Origin: Candidatus Manganitrophus noduliformans
Lineage (GTDB): Bacteria > Nitrospirota > Nitrospiria > SBBL01 > Manganitrophaceae
Assembly (NCBI RefSeq): GCF_012184425.1
Contig: NZ_VTOW01000003.1
Coordinates: 372,001-436,000, forward strand
Direction: 5' to 3'
DNA length: 64,000 nt
A program made the translations under genes and the position numbers. Positions 36,182 through 44,420 of this stretch are shown piece by piece. Numbering within the stretch: position 1 is the first letter of the stretch; each line of letters opens with the position of its first letter. The notes below the pieces were generated by a model. That model saw only the letters and a list, made by a program, of their open reading frames with translations, did no database searches and was not told the DNA's origin.

Positions 36182-37306
36182 TTAATCTCCCGCTTCAGGA
36201 GAGGCAAACGGCGGGCCTCCCTTCAGCGGAATTTTCAAGTGAACATGGGTTCCTTTTTTGGGGGCGCCGCTGATGCGGATCTCGCCGTTGAGCAGGAGCA
36301 CCCGCTCCCGCATTCCGAGAAGCCCAAGCGATTTCGGATTGGAGCGCTCTTCCGTCGTGATCCCGCGGCCATTGTCTTTGATATCCACATAGAGGCGACC
36401 CGCTTTCTCTTTGATTCGGATCTCAACCCGGGTGGCGCCGGCGTGGCGGACGATATTGGTCAACACTTCCTGGAAGATCCGAAAGACGGCTGTCGCCTGC
36501 TCGCGATCGAGCTGAACGATCTGAAGGTCCGTGTGAAGCCTGCAGGCGATCCCGGTCCGTTGTTGAAATTCAGAGGCCTGCCACTCAATCGCCGCCATCA
36601 GGCCGAGGTCGTCCAGAATGCCCGGCCTTAACTCGGTCGCGATCTTTTGGACCGTCTTGATTGCGGTGTCGACCATGTCCGATGTTGATTTGAGTCTTTC
36701 CTCGATATCTGTTTTTGCCTCGGAGTGGCCTTCTTGTTTCACGATGCGTTTTCGTAGAAGAGAGAGCTCGTATTTGATGCTGGTGAAAAGCTGGCCCAAT
36801 TCATCGTGAATTTCACGCGAGATCCAGGCTCTCTCTTTCTCCCGGATGGAATTGAGACGGGCGGCCAGATCTCGGAGTTGTTGACGGGAGTTCTTTAATT
36901 CATCATCGGCCTGCCGATGTTGACGCCGCCGGACGGCCTCTTGCATTTCCCGCTCGATCGCCGGACTGAGCCTCGATAGGTTGTCTTTCATCATATAGTC
37001 GTGGGCGCCCGCTTTCATCGCACGGACGGCAATCTCTTCACCGATGCTGCCGGTCACGATGATGAACGGGATATCGAGCCCGGCCTCTTTAATCAGGCGC
37101 ATCGCCGCAAGCGCATTGAAGCGCGGCATCGTGTAATCGGAGACGACCACGTCCCAAGGGCTCTGGCGGAGGGCGTCGATCAGCTCTTCGGGGGTTTCAA
37201 CCCGTTTGTAAACCGGGTGAAAGTCCCGCTCCTTCAGCGTTTCCAGAACCAATGCGGTGTCGTCTTCCGAGTCCTCTACGATTAATACCCGAAGCGATTT
37301 TTCCAT
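36182..37306 (-). CDS. Receiver-histidine kinase (HisKA_3, NarX/LiaS-like)
   Basis: A receiver (1-120; VLIVEDSEDDTALV, VVSDYTMPRFNA) is followed by a HisKA_3 kinase with His167 in WISREIHDELGQLFTSIKYE and an ATPase end (EVLTNIVRHAGATRVEIRI, DNGRGITTEE, GLLGMRERVLLL). It has 374 residues and no membrane segment. The receiver closely resembles that of the downstream hybrid kinase (both have DIPFIIVTGSIGEE), so the pair probably arose by tandem duplication. Start ATG 37306 lies 2 bp after the upstream stop, with GGGAG upstream. Confidence 0.92.
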   Translation of the reverse strand: MEKSLRVLIVEDSEDDTALVLETLKERDFHPVYKRVETPEELIDALRQSPWDVVVSDYTMPRFNALAAMRLIKEAGLDIPFIIVTGSIGEEIAVRAMKAGAHDYMMKDNLSRLSPAIEREMQEAVRRRQHRQADDELKNSRQQLRDLAARLNSIREKERAWISREIHDELGQLFTSIKYELSLLRKRIVKQEGHSEAKTDIEERLKSTSDMVDTAIKTVQKIATELRPGILDDLGLMAAIEWQASEFQQRTGIACRLHTDLQIVQLDREQATAVFRIFQEVLTNIVRHAGATRVEIRIKEKAGRLYVDIKDNGRGITTEERSNPKSLGLLGMRERVLLLNGEIRISGAPKKGTHVHLKIPLKGGPPFASPEAGD

Positions 37307-37308
37307 TT

Positions 37309-37749
37309 CTATCTCCCGGGGGGAGGTTCGTTTAATAGAAGCCAATAGAGGCCGAGTTGCTTCACCGCGTCGGTGAACTGTTGAAAATCGACCGGCTTTC
37401 GGACATAGCTGTTTGCGCCGAAGCTGTATCCGGCGAGAAGGTCCTGCTCTTCGTTCGACGAGGTGAGAATGACGACCGGAAGGAATTTTGTCCGGTCATC
37501 GGCGCGGATAGCGCGAAGGACGTCGAGGCCGTCGAGCTTCGGGAGCTTCAAATCGAGGAGAACCACTTGAGGTTTGTCGTTGAGATCTCGTCCGGCATGC
37601 CTTCCTCTCCCGAACAGGTAATCGAGCGCTTCGACGCCGTCGTGGGCGACCACGATTTCGTTGAGAAGGTTGTTTTCTTGAAGCGCCATCCGGGTGAGCA
37701 TCTCGTCGTCCGGATTATCTTCCACCAGCAGGATGGTTTTCTTCGACAT
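37309..37749 (-). CDS. Rcp1-like response regulator
   Basis: This 146-residue receiver has the long form of the phytochrome-associated Rcp1 family: LLVEDNPDDEMLTRMAL, ALDYLFGRGRHA, LLDLKLPKLDGLDVLR (acceptor Asp), LTSSNEEQD and YVRKPVDFQQF. It follows the six-PAS kinase by 12 bp, matching the known pairing of Rcp1-type regulators with phytochrome-type kinases. It has no output domain, so it is likely to relay phosphate. Confidence 0.93.
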   Translation of the reverse strand: MSKKTILLVEDNPDDEMLTRMALQENNLLNEIVVAHDGVEALDYLFGRGRHAGRDLNDKPQVVLLDLKLPKLDGLDVLRAIRADDRTKFLPVVILTSSNEEQDLLAGYSFGANSYVRKPVDFQQFTDAVKQLGLYWLLLNEPPPGR

Positions 37750-37761
37750 GTGGCTTCCTTA

Positions 37762-40700
37762 TCAAAGGGTGAAGTAGAAAGTGGCCCCGTTCTCCACCTC
37801 TCCTTCGGCCCAGACTTGTCCGCCGTGGCGATGGATGATCCGTTGAATGGTGGCGAGGCCGATTCCCGTTCCCGGAAACTCGCTCAGGCTGTGGAGGCGT
37901 TGAAAGGGTCCGAAGAGCTTGTCGGCGTATGCCATGTCGAATCCGGCCCCGTCGTCTCGGACGAAATAGATCGTTTTTCCCTCCCGTTCGATCCGCCCGA
38001 ATTCGATTGTTGCGACCGGCCGCTTCATGGTGAACTTCCAAGCGTTTCCGAGCAGGTTTTCCAGAGCGATTCTCAGGAGGCGGGGGTCTGCCGATGCCTT
38101 CAGATCTTCCTGGATGAGGAAGGTCACCTTCCGTTCAGGCTCGGAATGCTGAAGTTCTTCGGCGATGGATTTGGCAAGGGAGCTCAGGTCAACCGGCTCT
38201 TCGCGAATTTCGCTTCGGGTGATACGGGAGAGATTCAGCAGATCTTCGATCAGCTCTCCCATCCGGCGGCTGGCGGCATCGACCCGTTGGAGAAAATCTT
38301 TTCCCTGGGCATCGAACCGGTCGGCGTACCTGGCCAGGAGGACCCGGCTGAAGCCGCTGATCCCCCTAAGCGGCGCCCGCAGATCGTGCGAAACGGAGTA
38401 GCTGAACGACTCCAGTTCCTTGTTGGTCGCTTCAAGCTGGGCCGTCCGCTCGGCGACCCGCCGTTCCAGATCCAAGTTCAATTTCTTGATCTCTTCTTCG
38501 GCCCGTTTCCGTTCGGTGATGTCGAGCATCGCGCCGATCATCCGGACCGGTCTTCCGTTCTCATCGTGAACGATATAGCCCCGGTCGAAAACGGTGACGT
38601 AACTCCCGTCTCTCCGACGGAATCGATACTCACCCGACCAATTCTCGTGCCCCTGTTTGATTGCGGCATCGACCTCCGAGAGGACCCACCCTTTGTCTTC
38701 GGGGTGAATCCGGTTGGTCCAGGACTCGACCCCCGATTCGATCTCCTCGGGCTGATAGCCGAATAGGGTCTGGAACCGTTCGTTCCATCGAACGGCATTC
38801 GTCACCAGATCCCAATCCCAGATGGCGTCATTGGTGGCGCGGGAGGCGAGTTGGAAGCGCTCCTCGCTTTTGCGAAGCGCCTCTTCCGCCTGTTTGCGTT
38901 CGGTAATATCCATGACCACGCCGATCATCCGCACCGGCTGTCCCGCGTCGTCATAGAAGGGTTCCCCCTGGCCCGCAATCCAATGGACGCTGCCGTCGGA
39001 CCAAACGATCCGATACTCAATGCGGAAATTTGAACGCTCGGCGATCGCCCGTGCCGTCGCGCGCTTCACTCCATCGCGGTCGTCGGGATGGAGGCGCGCC
39101 TCAAACTCCTCGTAGGTCCCTTTAAAGGTGCCGGGCGCCATCCCCCACAAGGCCTCGTGCCTGGAGGACCAGACGATTTTGCCGGTCGTTAGGTTCCAAT
39201 CCCATGTTCCGATCCGGCCGGCCTGCAGCGCCAGCCGGAGCCGCGCTTCCGCCTCTTGCAGCGCCTGCTCCGCCTGTTTGCGATCGGTGATGTCCATGAT
39301 GGCCCCGACCATCCGGACCGGCTTCGCGTTCTGATCACGAAGAACAAAGCCTCGGTCTAAAACGGTTGCATAGCTTCCGTCCCCCCGACGGAGCCGATAC
39401 TCTGCCGCCAAAGACTGCTCGCCCTTATCGATCGTCGCTTGAAGATTTGAGAGAAGTGGTTCTCTGTCTTCCGGGTGTATCAGACTTTCCCAAAATTCGA
39501 ACCCCGGTTTGATCTCCCCGGTCTTATAGCCGAACGTTTCCTTGAAGGTTTCGTTCCACCAGATTGTGTTCGTCGCCAGATCCCAATCCCAAACCGCATC
39601 ATGCGTGGCAAGGGTGACGAATCGGAGACGCTCCTCGCTCTTGCGCAGCGCCTCTTCCGCCTGCTTACGCTCCGTGATGTCGGTTGCCACCCCACCGATA
39701 CCGTAAACCTTCCCCTGTCGGTCCCGCAGGGGAAACTTAACCGTCATCACGATGCGCGGCTCTCCACCGCTTCTGCGAGCAACGATCTCTTCGAGTTCCA
39801 GCGTCGTTCCGGTCTTCATGATCTTTTTATTAGCCGCTTGAATCCTGTCCGCAATCTGTTTGGGAAAAAGATCTTGTTCCGTCTTGCCCAAGATCTCTTT
39901 TTTGGAGATTTCAAAGAGCCGGCCCAGCGCATCGTTGGCCAGAATAATACGATGTTGCAGATCCTGCGCGAAGATATAGGAAGGGGAGCTATCGATGATG
40001 TTATTCAACAACTCGCGGCTTGCATGCAGCGCCTCTTCGGCCTGTCGACGCGCGGTGGTTTCGATGATCACTCCTCGAAGCCGGCGGGCCTTGCCGTTTT
40101 CGTCAAAGGTGAATTCACCGCGGCCGAGCACCCAATGGAGGCTGCCGTCGGGCCAGACGACGCGAAACTCGCGTGCCAAGGGCTCCCGAGCCGCGATGGT
40201 GCGGGAGATCTCCGCTTCTATCCCCGGCAGATCTTCGGCATGGACTCTTTCCGAGAACGCTTCATAAGTGCCGCCGAATTCGCCGGGCGCCAAACCCCAG
40301 AGTTTTTCATGGCCGCGCGACCAGGTGACCCGATTCCGCCGCATGTCCCAATCAAAGGTTCCCATCTGCGCGGCGTCGAGCGCCAGTCGAAGCCGCTCCT
40401 CGCTCTCCCTCAGCGTTTCCTCCGCCCGTTTGCGCTCGGTGATATCTTCCAGCAGCGCCACGAAGTGGTCGACCGAGCCGTCCGGACGGCGCTCGCATTT
40501 CACCGAAATGGTGGAGTCAATGATCTGGCCGTCCTTGCGGATAAACCGTTTGTCCATCGAATAGTCGTCGATCTCTCCCGCCGTGACTCGGTTGAAATGG
40601 GCGACATCTGCCGCCAGATCGTCAGGATGGGTTAGCTCCGCCCAAGTCCGTTTCACCAACTCGTTCCGATCATATCCTAAGATTTCGCAGATCTTGTCGT

Positions 40701-41097
40701 TGACCTCCAAAATCCCTTTGGTCGGAGAGGTGATCGCCATGCCGATCAGACCGAGCTCGAAATAGCGCCGAAAACGTTCTTCGCTCCGGCGCAGCGCCTC
40801 CTTGGATTCCTTCATCGAAACAAAAAGAGGGGTGATCGCCGCAATACCGGCCGCCATCAGAACCGAAATGATCATGGAGACGGTCAAGGGGATTGACTCA
40901 GTGTAAAGGTCAGAGGGACCCCCATTTGTGAGATGGTGAAACAGGGTGATGGAGCGTCGGACGGCCATCAGGGTGATGGCGGCGGCGATCAAGCTCCAGC
41001 CGGTCCATCTTCCCGTAATTCGAATCAGCCTCAGGGCAAGCAACGCCGCGACGAACTGGAGGATGATCGATATCGTCAGGATCAGCGTTTCCAACAT
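37762..41097 (-). CDS. Membrane-bound histidine kinase with six PAS domains
   Basis: The N-terminal 100 residues have about three membrane helices (LETLILTISIILQFVAALLA, SLIAAAITLMAV, VSMIISVLMAAGIAAI). Six PAS/PAC modules follow in tandem (about 105-870), each ending in an ITERK-like motif. PAS4 and PAS6 are similar (DAVWDWDLATN, DAIWDWDLVTN), as are PAS2 and PAS5 (GTFDWDM, GTWDWNL). The kinase core has His904 in SYSVSHDLRAPLRGISGF, then ENLLGNAWKFT, DDGAGFDMA and GTGIGLAT. I chose ATG 41097 because it starts at the first membrane helix; the open frame upstream lies in non-coding sequence. It is 1111 residues long. The phytochrome-like core and neighbouring Rcp1 regulator suggest a cognate pair. 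Confidence 0.9.
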   Translation of the reverse strand: MLETLILTISIILQFVAALLALRLIRITGRWTGWSLIAAAITLMAVRRSITLFHHLTNGGPSDLYTESIPLTVSMIISVLMAAGIAAITPLFVSMKESKEALRRSEERFRRYFELGLIGMAITSPTKGILEVNDKICEILGYDRNELVKRTWAELTHPDDLAADVAHFNRVTAGEIDDYSMDKRFIRKDGQIIDSTISVKCERRPDGSVDHFVALLEDITERKRAEETLRESEERLRLALDAAQMGTFDWDMRRNRVTWSRGHEKLWGLAPGEFGGTYEAFSERVHAEDLPGIEAEISRTIAAREPLAREFRVVWPDGSLHWVLGRGEFTFDENGKARRLRGVIIETTARRQAEEALHASRELLNNIIDSSPSYIFAQDLQHRIILANDALGRLFEISKKEILGKTEQDLFPKQIADRIQAANKKIMKTGTTLELEEIVARRSGGEPRIVMTVKFPLRDRQGKVYGIGGVATDITERKQAEEALRKSEERLRFVTLATHDAVWDWDLATNTIWWNETFKETFGYKTGEIKPGFEFWESLIHPEDREPLLSNLQATIDKGEQSLAAEYRLRRGDGSYATVLDRGFVLRDQNAKPVRMVGAIMDITDRKQAEQALQEAEARLRLALQAGRIGTWDWNLTTGKIVWSSRHEALWGMAPGTFKGTYEEFEARLHPDDRDGVKRATARAIAERSNFRIEYRIVWSDGSVHWIAGQGEPFYDDAGQPVRMIGVVMDITERKQAEEALRKSEERFQLASRATNDAIWDWDLVTNAVRWNERFQTLFGYQPEEIESGVESWTNRIHPEDKGWVLSEVDAAIKQGHENWSGEYRFRRRDGSYVTVFDRGYIVHDENGRPVRMIGAMLDITERKRAEEEIKKLNLDLERRVAERTAQLEATNKELESFSYSVSHDLRAPLRGISGFSRVLLARYADRFDAQGKDFLQRVDAASRRMGELIEDLLNLSRITRSEIREEPVDLSSLAKSIAEELQHSEPERKVTFLIQEDLKASADPRLLRIALENLLGNAWKFTMKRPVATIEFGRIEREGKTIYFVRDDGAGFDMAYADKLFGPFQRLHSLSEFPGTGIGLATIQRIIHRHGGQVWAEGEVENGATFYFTL

Positions 41098-41246
41098 GGA
41101 TTGGTCAACCCTCGTTGTTGATGTTGAGGATTTCGAAATTGCCCTGGTTTGTTTCGGGTGTTTTGTGCGCGGTTTGAGAGCGTTGCACCTAAGTATACTA
41201 AAGTAAATATCGTCGTAAGGCAAGGGGGAGCGCTCAAAGGGAGCGC

Positions 41247-42065
41247 TCAAAGATAAGACAGATCGTTGAGGAGAAAGTGGCGGATGGCTTCCGCAACCTC
41301 TTTCGGTTTGTCCATCTGAGGAAGATGTCCGCAATCGGGGAGGGTGGTCAACTGACTGTTCGGAAGGCGTTGCCTCAGTCGGTGAGCATGGTCGATCGGC
41401 AGCCAGCGGTCGTTTTCGCCCCAGAGGATGAGGACCGGCTGCTGAATTTGAGGGAGGAGGTCATCGATCTCCCGCATCGTTTCGGTGGAGATTCCCTGAA
41501 GGAATCGGAAGAGGTCCTTCCGTCGGCGTAATGTCGCGAAGGGGGCGATCACCCGCTCGACCAATGCGTCGGTGAGGAGACGGGGATCATGGAGGGAGCG
41601 GGAGAAGAGGGCCCGGGCGCAGCGTTTCAGGACCGGTTTATTCAAGAGATAGGGGAGGAGGGTGCCGAGAATCCGGCTCCGGGCGACTTCCGCCGCGACG
41701 GGGGGAGAGGGGAATCCATATGGATTGATCAGGACGATTTTGTCGACCCGCTCCGGATGTCTTCCCGCGACCCCCAGGGCGATGCCCCCCCCCATCGAGC
41801 TTCCGACGATCGAGACTTTCTCGATTCCTTTCCAATCGAGAAAGGCGACGACCGCCTCGATCATCCCCGAAAAACTCTCTTCCCATTCCTCGGGAAGAGG
41901 GCTCTTCCCGAACCCCGGCAGATCGATCGCGCAGAGTTTGAATTGATCCGATAGAAGCGGGGTCAACCGCTCCCACGTTTCGAGCAGGTCGAAGAGACCA
42001 TGAATGAAGAGCAGCGGCGGGCCGGCACCGGTTTCAAGGCAATGAAGTCGATTGAGTGGGTCCAT
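41247..42065 (-). CDS. Alpha/beta-hydrolase
   Basis: The 272-residue protein has the fold's oxyanion segment LLFIHGLFDLLETW, nucleophile Ser in IVGSSMGGGIAL, Asp in LILWGENDRWLPID and His in LPDCGHLPQMD, so it should be active. It resembles ester or C-C hydrolases of the MhpC/BphD-like type. The substrate is unknown. It diverges from the OB-fold lipoprotein gene. Confidence 0.9.
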   Translation of the reverse strand: MDPLNRLHCLETGAGPPLLFIHGLFDLLETWERLTPLLSDQFKLCAIDLPGFGKSPLPEEWEESFSGMIEAVVAFLDWKGIEKVSIVGSSMGGGIALGVAGRHPERVDKIVLINPYGFPSPPVAAEVARSRILGTLLPYLLNKPVLKRCARALFSRSLHDPRLLTDALVERVIAPFATLRRRKDLFRFLQGISTETMREIDDLLPQIQQPVLILWGENDRWLPIDHAHRLRQRLPNSQLTTLPDCGHLPQMDKPKEVAEAIRHFLLNDLSYL

Positions 42066-42100
42066 GGCGTCGTTGACCAGGTGAGTTGTTCTTTTCCGGA

Positions 42101-42129
42101 ACTATATCAGATCAAGCGGATATTTTGAA
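42101..42129 (-). promoter_or_regulatory. Promoter of the alpha/beta-hydrolase gene
   Basis: TTCAAA, 17 nt and TATAGT on the - strand, 36 nt before the start codon. It diverges from the lipoprotein promoter. Confidence 0.5.
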
Positions 42130-42145
42130 GGTGACTCCGCCTCCC

Positions 42146-42175
42146 TTGTGATCCATTGCGGAATGAGCCTAAAAT
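42146..42175 (+). promoter_or_regulatory. Promoter of the OB-fold lipoprotein gene
   Basis: TTGTGA, 18 nt and TAAAAT, 29 nt before the start codon. Confidence 0.55.
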
Positions 42176-42204
42176 ATTAAAAGGAAATGATTGGAGGAAG
42201 AACG

Positions 42205-42558
42205 ATGAAGAAGATTAATTCAGGTTGGGTGCTGATCACGCTGGTGATCGTCCTTTTCTCAGGGTTCGGATGTGCCTCCATTCGGAAAGAGAAAGCGATC
42301 CCCGTCCCCATTTCGGAGATCCAAGACCATCCGCGCGAATGGGTCGGCAAGACAGTCCAGGTCTCCGGAGAGGTCAAGGAGGCCTTCTCTTTGGTTCTTT
42401 ATAAATACTTCATTGTGAAAGATAAAACCGGTGAAATCAGGGTGGTCACCTCAAAGCCGCTTCCACGAAAGGGAGAGCAGATCAGGGTGGAAGGAAAAGT
42501 AGCGGAGGGCTTCGCGATCGGGAGCGATCCGCAAACCATCATTAAGGAGAAAGGTTAG
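42205..42558 (+). CDS. Small OB-fold-like lipoprotein
   Basis: Start ATG 42205 has GGAGGAAGAAC upstream; an ATG at 42187 is less suitable. A signal peptide (LITLVIVLFSGFGC) ends in a lipobox Cys. The mature 95 residues (IQDHPREWVGKTVQVSGEV, YFIVKDKTGEIRVVTSK, GEQIRVEGKV) have the beta-strand pattern of a small OB fold, like the YdeI/NirD-type domains of outer-membrane lipoproteins. Function unknown. Confidence 0.78.
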   Translation: MKKINSGWVLITLVIVLFSGFGCASIRKEKAIPVPISEIQDHPREWVGKTVQVSGEVKEAFSLVLYKYFIVKDKTGEIRVVTSKPLPRKGEQIRVEGKVAEGFAIGSDPQTIIKEKG

Positions 42559-42609
42559 GTTTTTAACGGCCCGATCTCCAACCGAATCGGCTCTGATCCG
42601 CCGGATACC

Positions 42610-42637
42610 TTGACAGACCCGAAACATCTGGTACCCT
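42610..42637 (+). promoter_or_regulatory. Promoter of the coiled-coil/SPFH/zinc-ribbon cassette
   Basis: TTGACA, 16 nt and TACCCT, with about a 100-nt leader before the start at 42746. Confidence 0.6.
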
Positions 42638-42745
42638 TTCATCATAATACTAGGGCGGCATGAAGGAGGCCTCGATTCACCTGCCTTCCTCACCTCAGGC
42701 CGTCCCATCCGGACGAAAATCGCACGACAAAACGAGAGAAGCAGT

Positions 42746-43240
42746 ATGAAGATGGCACAGCATCTGAAGCGCTTTGCGAGGGTTGTTCCCGGCGTCGCCG
42801 GATATCAAAATATGGAGGACCTGCGGGAGACCGATCGAATGATTCGCGTGCGCCTTGCCGAGGATCTCAGGGAAAGGGAACGTGACATTGAAGGGATCAA
42901 ACGTCGATTGATAGAGAAAAAAGAGCTTTCCTTTCTCCCCGCGCTCGATTACCTGACGGCGAAAATGGATAAGTTAAGTAACGTGATGAGATATGCCGGC
43001 CAAGGCTACCGTGGGTTCTTCGACCCATTTCCGGTCGATCGGGAAAAGCTGGAACAGCTCTATGCGTTTGATCTCACGCTCTTCGACGAAGTCCAAGCGA
43101 TCCAGGAGAAGGTCCACACGCTGGAGGAGGTCGCCGGCGATCCCTCGGCCCTCAAAGAAGCGATCCATGCCTTGGATGAGGCCCTGGACGGGTTGGAGAA
43201 GATCTTTTCAACCCGCTGCAATCTCTACACGATCCATTAG
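42746..43240 (+). CDS. Coiled-coil protein of the SPFH cassette
   Basis: The 164-residue all-helical, charged protein (VVPGVAGYQNMEDLRETDRM, RERERDIEGIKRRLIEKK) has no membrane segment or recognised domain. A central region (SNVMRYAGQGYRGFFDPF) is the only non-coiled part. It ends 6 bp before the SPFH gene and shares its promoter, so it is probably a partner of it. I do not recognise a named family. Confidence 0.7.
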   Translation: MKMAQHLKRFARVVPGVAGYQNMEDLRETDRMIRVRLAEDLRERERDIEGIKRRLIEKKELSFLPALDYLTAKMDKLSNVMRYAGQGYRGFFDPFPVDREKLEQLYAFDLTLFDEVQAIQEKVHTLEEVAGDPSALKEAIHALDEALDGLEKIFSTRCNLYTIH

Positions 43241-43246
43241 GAGGCG

Positions 43247-44395
43247 ATGATGTCTCAATTCATGGAAGTGATCGAGTGGTTGGATCAGACCGGATCGGAG
43301 ATCGTCCATCGTTATCCCAAGCAGGGGTCGGCGGAGATCAAATTCGGCGCGCAGCTGGTCGTCCGGGAAAATCAGGCGGCGATCTTCGTTCGAGACGGGA
43401 AAGGGCTCGATATCCTCGGCCCGGGACGGCACACCCTCTCGACAATGAATCTTCCGATCCTGACCAAAGTCCTCTCGCTTCCCTGGGGATTCAAGAGCCC
43501 CTTCCGGGCGGAGGTCTACTTTGTCAGCCAGAAGATCTTCACGAACATGCGATGGGGAACCAAAGATCCGGTGGCGTTCAAAGACAGCGAGCTGGGGCTG
43601 ATCCGCCTGCGCGCCTTCGGCGCCTTTACGATGCAGGTGACGCAGCCGCTTCTTTTTGTGAACACCCTGGTCGGCACCCAAGGCTCTTTCCAAACGACCC
43701 ATATCGAGGATTATCTGCGCGAGGTGATCGTCTCGCGTCTGAACGATTTTCTCGGAGAGATGGTCGATAGCCTGATCCACCTTCCCAAGTATTACGATGA
43801 AATGGGGGTGGCGGTGAAGACCCGTCTGACGGAGGATTTCCGGAAATACGGAACCGAGCTGGTCGATTTCTATATCAATCGGATCACCCCTCCCGAAGAG
43901 GTCCAGAAGATGATCGACGAGCGGGCCGGAATGGCCGCCGTCGGCGACATCGAAAAATTTATGAAGTACAAAGCGGCAAAGGCGATGGGGGATGCGGCGA
44001 CCTCCGGAGGAGGGGCGCCCGGAATGGGACTGGGACTCGGCGCGGGGATGGGCGCCGGTATTGGGATGATGATTCCCGGCATGCTCTATCAAACCCTTGG
44101 GAAAGAGGGGATCGCTCCGGAGATCTCCTCCAAGGGGACGGTTCATTGTCCGGAGTGTCATGGCGAGGTGAATCTCGACAGCCGGTTTTGCGCCCACTGC
44201 GGCCATCAGATGGTGGTGATCAAGAAATGTCCTCAATGCAATAAAAACATTACCGCCAACGCCAAATTCTGCCCCGCCTGCGGGGTCGATCTGAAGAGTA
44301 AATTGCAGTGTCAGCAATGCAAGACGAAGCTCCCGCCCGGAACGAAATTCTGCTTCAACTGCGGCGAGCCGATTTCCGCGCCGGCGAAATCATGA
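43247..44395 (+). CDS. SPFH-domain protein with three C-terminal zinc ribbons
   Basis: Residues 20-240 are an SPFH (stomatin/prohibitin-like) domain of the YdjI/virion-core type (AQLVVRENQAAIFVRDGKGL, KVLSLPWGFKSPFRAEVYFV). A Gly/Met-rich stretch (GMGLGLGAGMGAGIGMMIPG, about 260-280) follows and may associate with membrane. The C-terminus has three zinc ribbons: CPEC..CAHC, CPQC..CPAC and CQQC..CFNC. ATG 43247 is preceded by TAGGAGGCG. Related SPFH proteins form membrane-associated assemblies; the task of this one is unknown. Confidence 0.88.
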   Translation: MMSQFMEVIEWLDQTGSEIVHRYPKQGSAEIKFGAQLVVRENQAAIFVRDGKGLDILGPGRHTLSTMNLPILTKVLSLPWGFKSPFRAEVYFVSQKIFTNMRWGTKDPVAFKDSELGLIRLRAFGAFTMQVTQPLLFVNTLVGTQGSFQTTHIEDYLREVIVSRLNDFLGEMVDSLIHLPKYYDEMGVAVKTRLTEDFRKYGTELVDFYINRITPPEEVQKMIDERAGMAAVGDIEKFMKYKAAKAMGDAATSGGGAPGMGLGLGAGMGAGIGMMIPGMLYQTLGKEGIAPEISSKGTVHCPECHGEVNLDSRFCAHCGHQMVVIKKCPQCNKNITANAKFCPACGVDLKSKLQCQQCKTKLPPGTKFCFNCGEPISAPAKS

Positions 44396-44420
44396 CCTCT
44401 CCCCATCCCGCCTAGGACCG

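Noticed and set aside
37357-38766. Open frame of 469 codons on the + strand across the Rcp1-like regulator and six-PAS kinase
   Set aside because: The opposite strand encodes unmistakable kinase and receiver motifs; this frame has no recognisable domain.
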